From the NCBI GenBank assembly GCA_002440805.1, contig DJVD01000226.1:26441-33429 (forward strand): a stretch of 6,989 bases of DNA. The letters run 5' to 3'. The notes beneath the pieces are model-generated. The model saw only the letters and a list, made by a program, of their open reading frames with translations. It did not search any database and was not told the origin of the DNA. Position numbers and translations under genes: made by a program. This document shows, one piece after another, positions 5,823 to 6,989 of this stretch. Position 1 is the first letter of the stretch, and each line of letters opens with the position of its first letter. The stretch is from Chloroflexi bacterium UBA6265. Its GTDB lineage: Bacteria; Chloroflexota; Chloroflexia; Thermomicrobiales; UBA6265.

Positions 5823-6459
5823 AGCAGGCACCAACCACATCCGGATCCGACGGGAAGATTGCGGACGCATCAGTCGTCAACGAGTGGAGATAGTGCACAC
5901 CCACACATCGAATACGTGCAACCGGGTTTATCGGCGCATGTCCAGACTGTCACCTGGCGCGATGCCGCAAATCATACGCAGCATCAGTATTCGATTACAC
6001 AAGAGGCCCGTGGGAGGCGCAGTATCTGGAACAAGGGGGATATGCGTATAGACGCCCTCGAATGGTTTAGTTCCCACCGCATCGCCCAAAACGATCTCGG
6101 TGGAGCGCCACATGAACTCGAGCAGGTGGCAAACAATCTACAGACACGAGCGTAGGCCGGCGTAGCAGATTTAACATCAGCAGCCGGTCTATTGCGTGCC
6201 CGCCGGCAGATGTCGTTGTTGCCCACCGAGGTTGATCGTCGGCATATGGTAAGTCCGCTTTTTGCATCGCATAACATCGTGTGCGGGGGAGGCGGGTACT
6301 CCCCATCGCTCCCGGCGTTCGCCTAAGGGTGTTCACCGTTCCCGGCCAGCGACAGTGTGCACCCACTACCCCGGAACCACTTGCCTTCAAGCCAATTCTG
6401 GCGCAAGATGTATACGGTCTACCGTGATCCAATCACAGAAAAATGGAGGGAAACAAGCC
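5823..6459. other. Gene-free stretch before the substrate-binding protein gene
   Basis: No frame here has recognisable protein features or a good ribosome site; a 98-codon plus frame (5859-6155) and several minus frames look like chance openings. Hairpins seen are CGGC...AT with ATGCCG (5932-5939/5962-5967) enclosing CCAG/CTGG (5942-5945/5954-5957), GCGT/ACGC (6044-6047/6052-6055), GCCAC/GTGGC (6107-6111/6126-6130), GGGGAG/CTCCCC (6286-6291/6299-6304), and CCCGGC with GCC-TAA-GGG (6311-6316/6321-6329). A run of five T's at 6259-6263 has no strong hairpin directly before it. The stretch may be the rest of a long RNA started at 5429, the leader of the gene at 6460, or decayed sequence. Confidence 0.6.
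6414..6436 (+). promoter_or_regulatory. Two overlapping palindromes ahead of the transporter gene
   Basis: ACGGTCTACCGT (6414-6425) and GTGATCCAATCAC (6424-6436) are both symmetrical and share two bases, so as RNA they would form one hairpin or the other, and as DNA they could be adjacent operators. They end eight bases before the GGAGGG ribosome site (6445-6450). A regulatory role for the substrate-binding protein gene is inferred. Confidence 0.35.
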
Positions 6460-6989
6460 ATGCAGATGCCATCTGTCAATCGTCGCTCGTTGCTTAAATC
6501 GGTCGGAGCCGCTGCCGCCGTGGGCAGTTTTTGCACCATTCCGTACCGTGCCGCCGCCCAGGCTGGCGATACCATCATCATCGGCAAGGCCGAAGAAGCC
6601 GTGGGGTGGGATCCGGCCATGGTGACCGCTGCCTCCAGCTTCGAGCTGATGGCGCTGGTGTATGAAACCCTCATCATCTTTGATGCCGATGGCATGCCGA
6701 TGAGCATCCTCGCCGAAAGCTGGGAACAGCCGGACGAGACCACCTATGTGTTCACCCTGCGTGAGGGTGTTACGTTCCACAACGGCAATCCGCTTACCGC
6801 TGAGGATGTGAAATTCACCTTTGAGCGCCTGATGGATCCGGAGGGCGGCAGCGTTTGGGCCAGCCAGTTCGAGCCCGTAGCATCGGTAGAAGCTACCGAT
6901 GAACTCACCGTGACGTTTACGCTCAAGCAGAGCTTCGGCCCGTTCATGGCGGGTCTCTCTGCTGGCTATGCCTCGATCCTGCCGAACTC
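6460..6989 (+). CDS. ABC transporter substrate-binding protein, family 5 (peptide/nickel type), N-terminal part
   Basis: The first 176 codons are present; family members usually run to about 500-600 residues, so the rest lies beyond the window. The protein captures oligopeptides, nickel chelates or related solutes outside the membrane and passes them to a two-permease, two-ATPase importer. The N-terminus is a twin-arginine signal: NRRSLLK (7-13), a hydrophobic run AAAAVG, and a likely cleavage after AAAQA (31-35). A Cys at 25 is preceded by GSF and does not form a proper lipobox. The mature part shows the family core: DPAMVTAASSFELMALVYETL (51-71), then LAESWE and YVFTLREGVTFHNGNPLTAED (96-116) leading into VKFTFERL. 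ATG 6460 has GGAGGG nine bases upstream. Permease and ATPase genes are expected to the right but are not visible. Upstream lie two overlapping palindromes. Confidence 0.93.
   Translation, partial: MQMPSVNRRSLLKSVGAAAAVGSFCTIPYRAAAQAGDTIIIGKAEEAVGWDPAMVTAASSFELMALVYETLIIFDADGMPMSILAESWEQPDETTYVFTLREGVTFHNGNPLTAEDVKFTFERLMDPEGGSVWASQFEPVASVEATDELTVTFTLKQSFGPFMAGLSAGYASILPN

Noticed and set aside
5859..6155. 98-codon plus-strand frame
   Set aside because: No ribosome site, no domain, and composition unlike the neighbouring genes.
6245..6327. TATGG (6245-6249) and CCTAAG (6322-6327), the two strands of the 11-nt tetraloop receptor of large RNAs
   Set aside because: The flanking bases do not pair to bring the two strands together, and CCTAAG is better explained as part of the local hairpin at 6311-6329.

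Overview
The window shows five protein genes on a roughly 55-60 % GC background. One reads leftward and four read rightward, with unusually long and hairpin-rich gaps between them. The SMC protein has a characteristic ATPase head (VGQG followed by an EHAADLTG stretch). Together with the substrate-binding protein and the YihY protein, this fits a Gram-positive-type, non-Firmicute bacterium, most likely Chloroflexota. That placement rests on remembered family features and is only moderately secure. No phage, insertion sequence, CRISPR, tRNA or rRNA was found.

Layout. 1-1258, minus strand: the N-terminal third of the chromosome-condensation ATPase SMC, cut by the window edge. 1259-1717: a divergent intergenic region carrying a chain of strong inverted repeats that ends in a perfect 16-bp stem with a competing alternative fold. 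1718-3127, plus strand: a TIM-barrel sugar-phosphate isomerase/epimerase-like domain fused to a C-terminal DUF309 helical domain. 3128-3427: a gap with a plausible terminator and a nested inverted repeat. 3428-4330: a six-helix YihY/BrkB-family membrane protein. 4449-5351: a class A beta-lactamase-fold serine hydrolase with no export signal. 5352-6459: about 1.1 kb without a convincing gene. It begins with a near-consensus sigma-70 promoter (TTGACA, 17 bp, TAGGAT) behind a 12-bp palindrome and contains many small hairpins, so it is a candidate long non-coding RNA locus. 6460-end: a Tat-exported family 5 (peptide/nickel type) ABC-transporter substrate-binding protein, cut by the window edge.

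The genes do not form an obvious single pathway. SMC is housekeeping. The YihY-like and serine hydrolase genes share a strand with a 118-bp gap and may be co-transcribed. The substrate-binding protein probably starts a separate transporter operon that continues to the right. The points of most interest are the bistable leader before the TIM-barrel/DUF309 gene, the fusion itself, and the promoter-led gene-free stretch at 5.4-6.4 kb.
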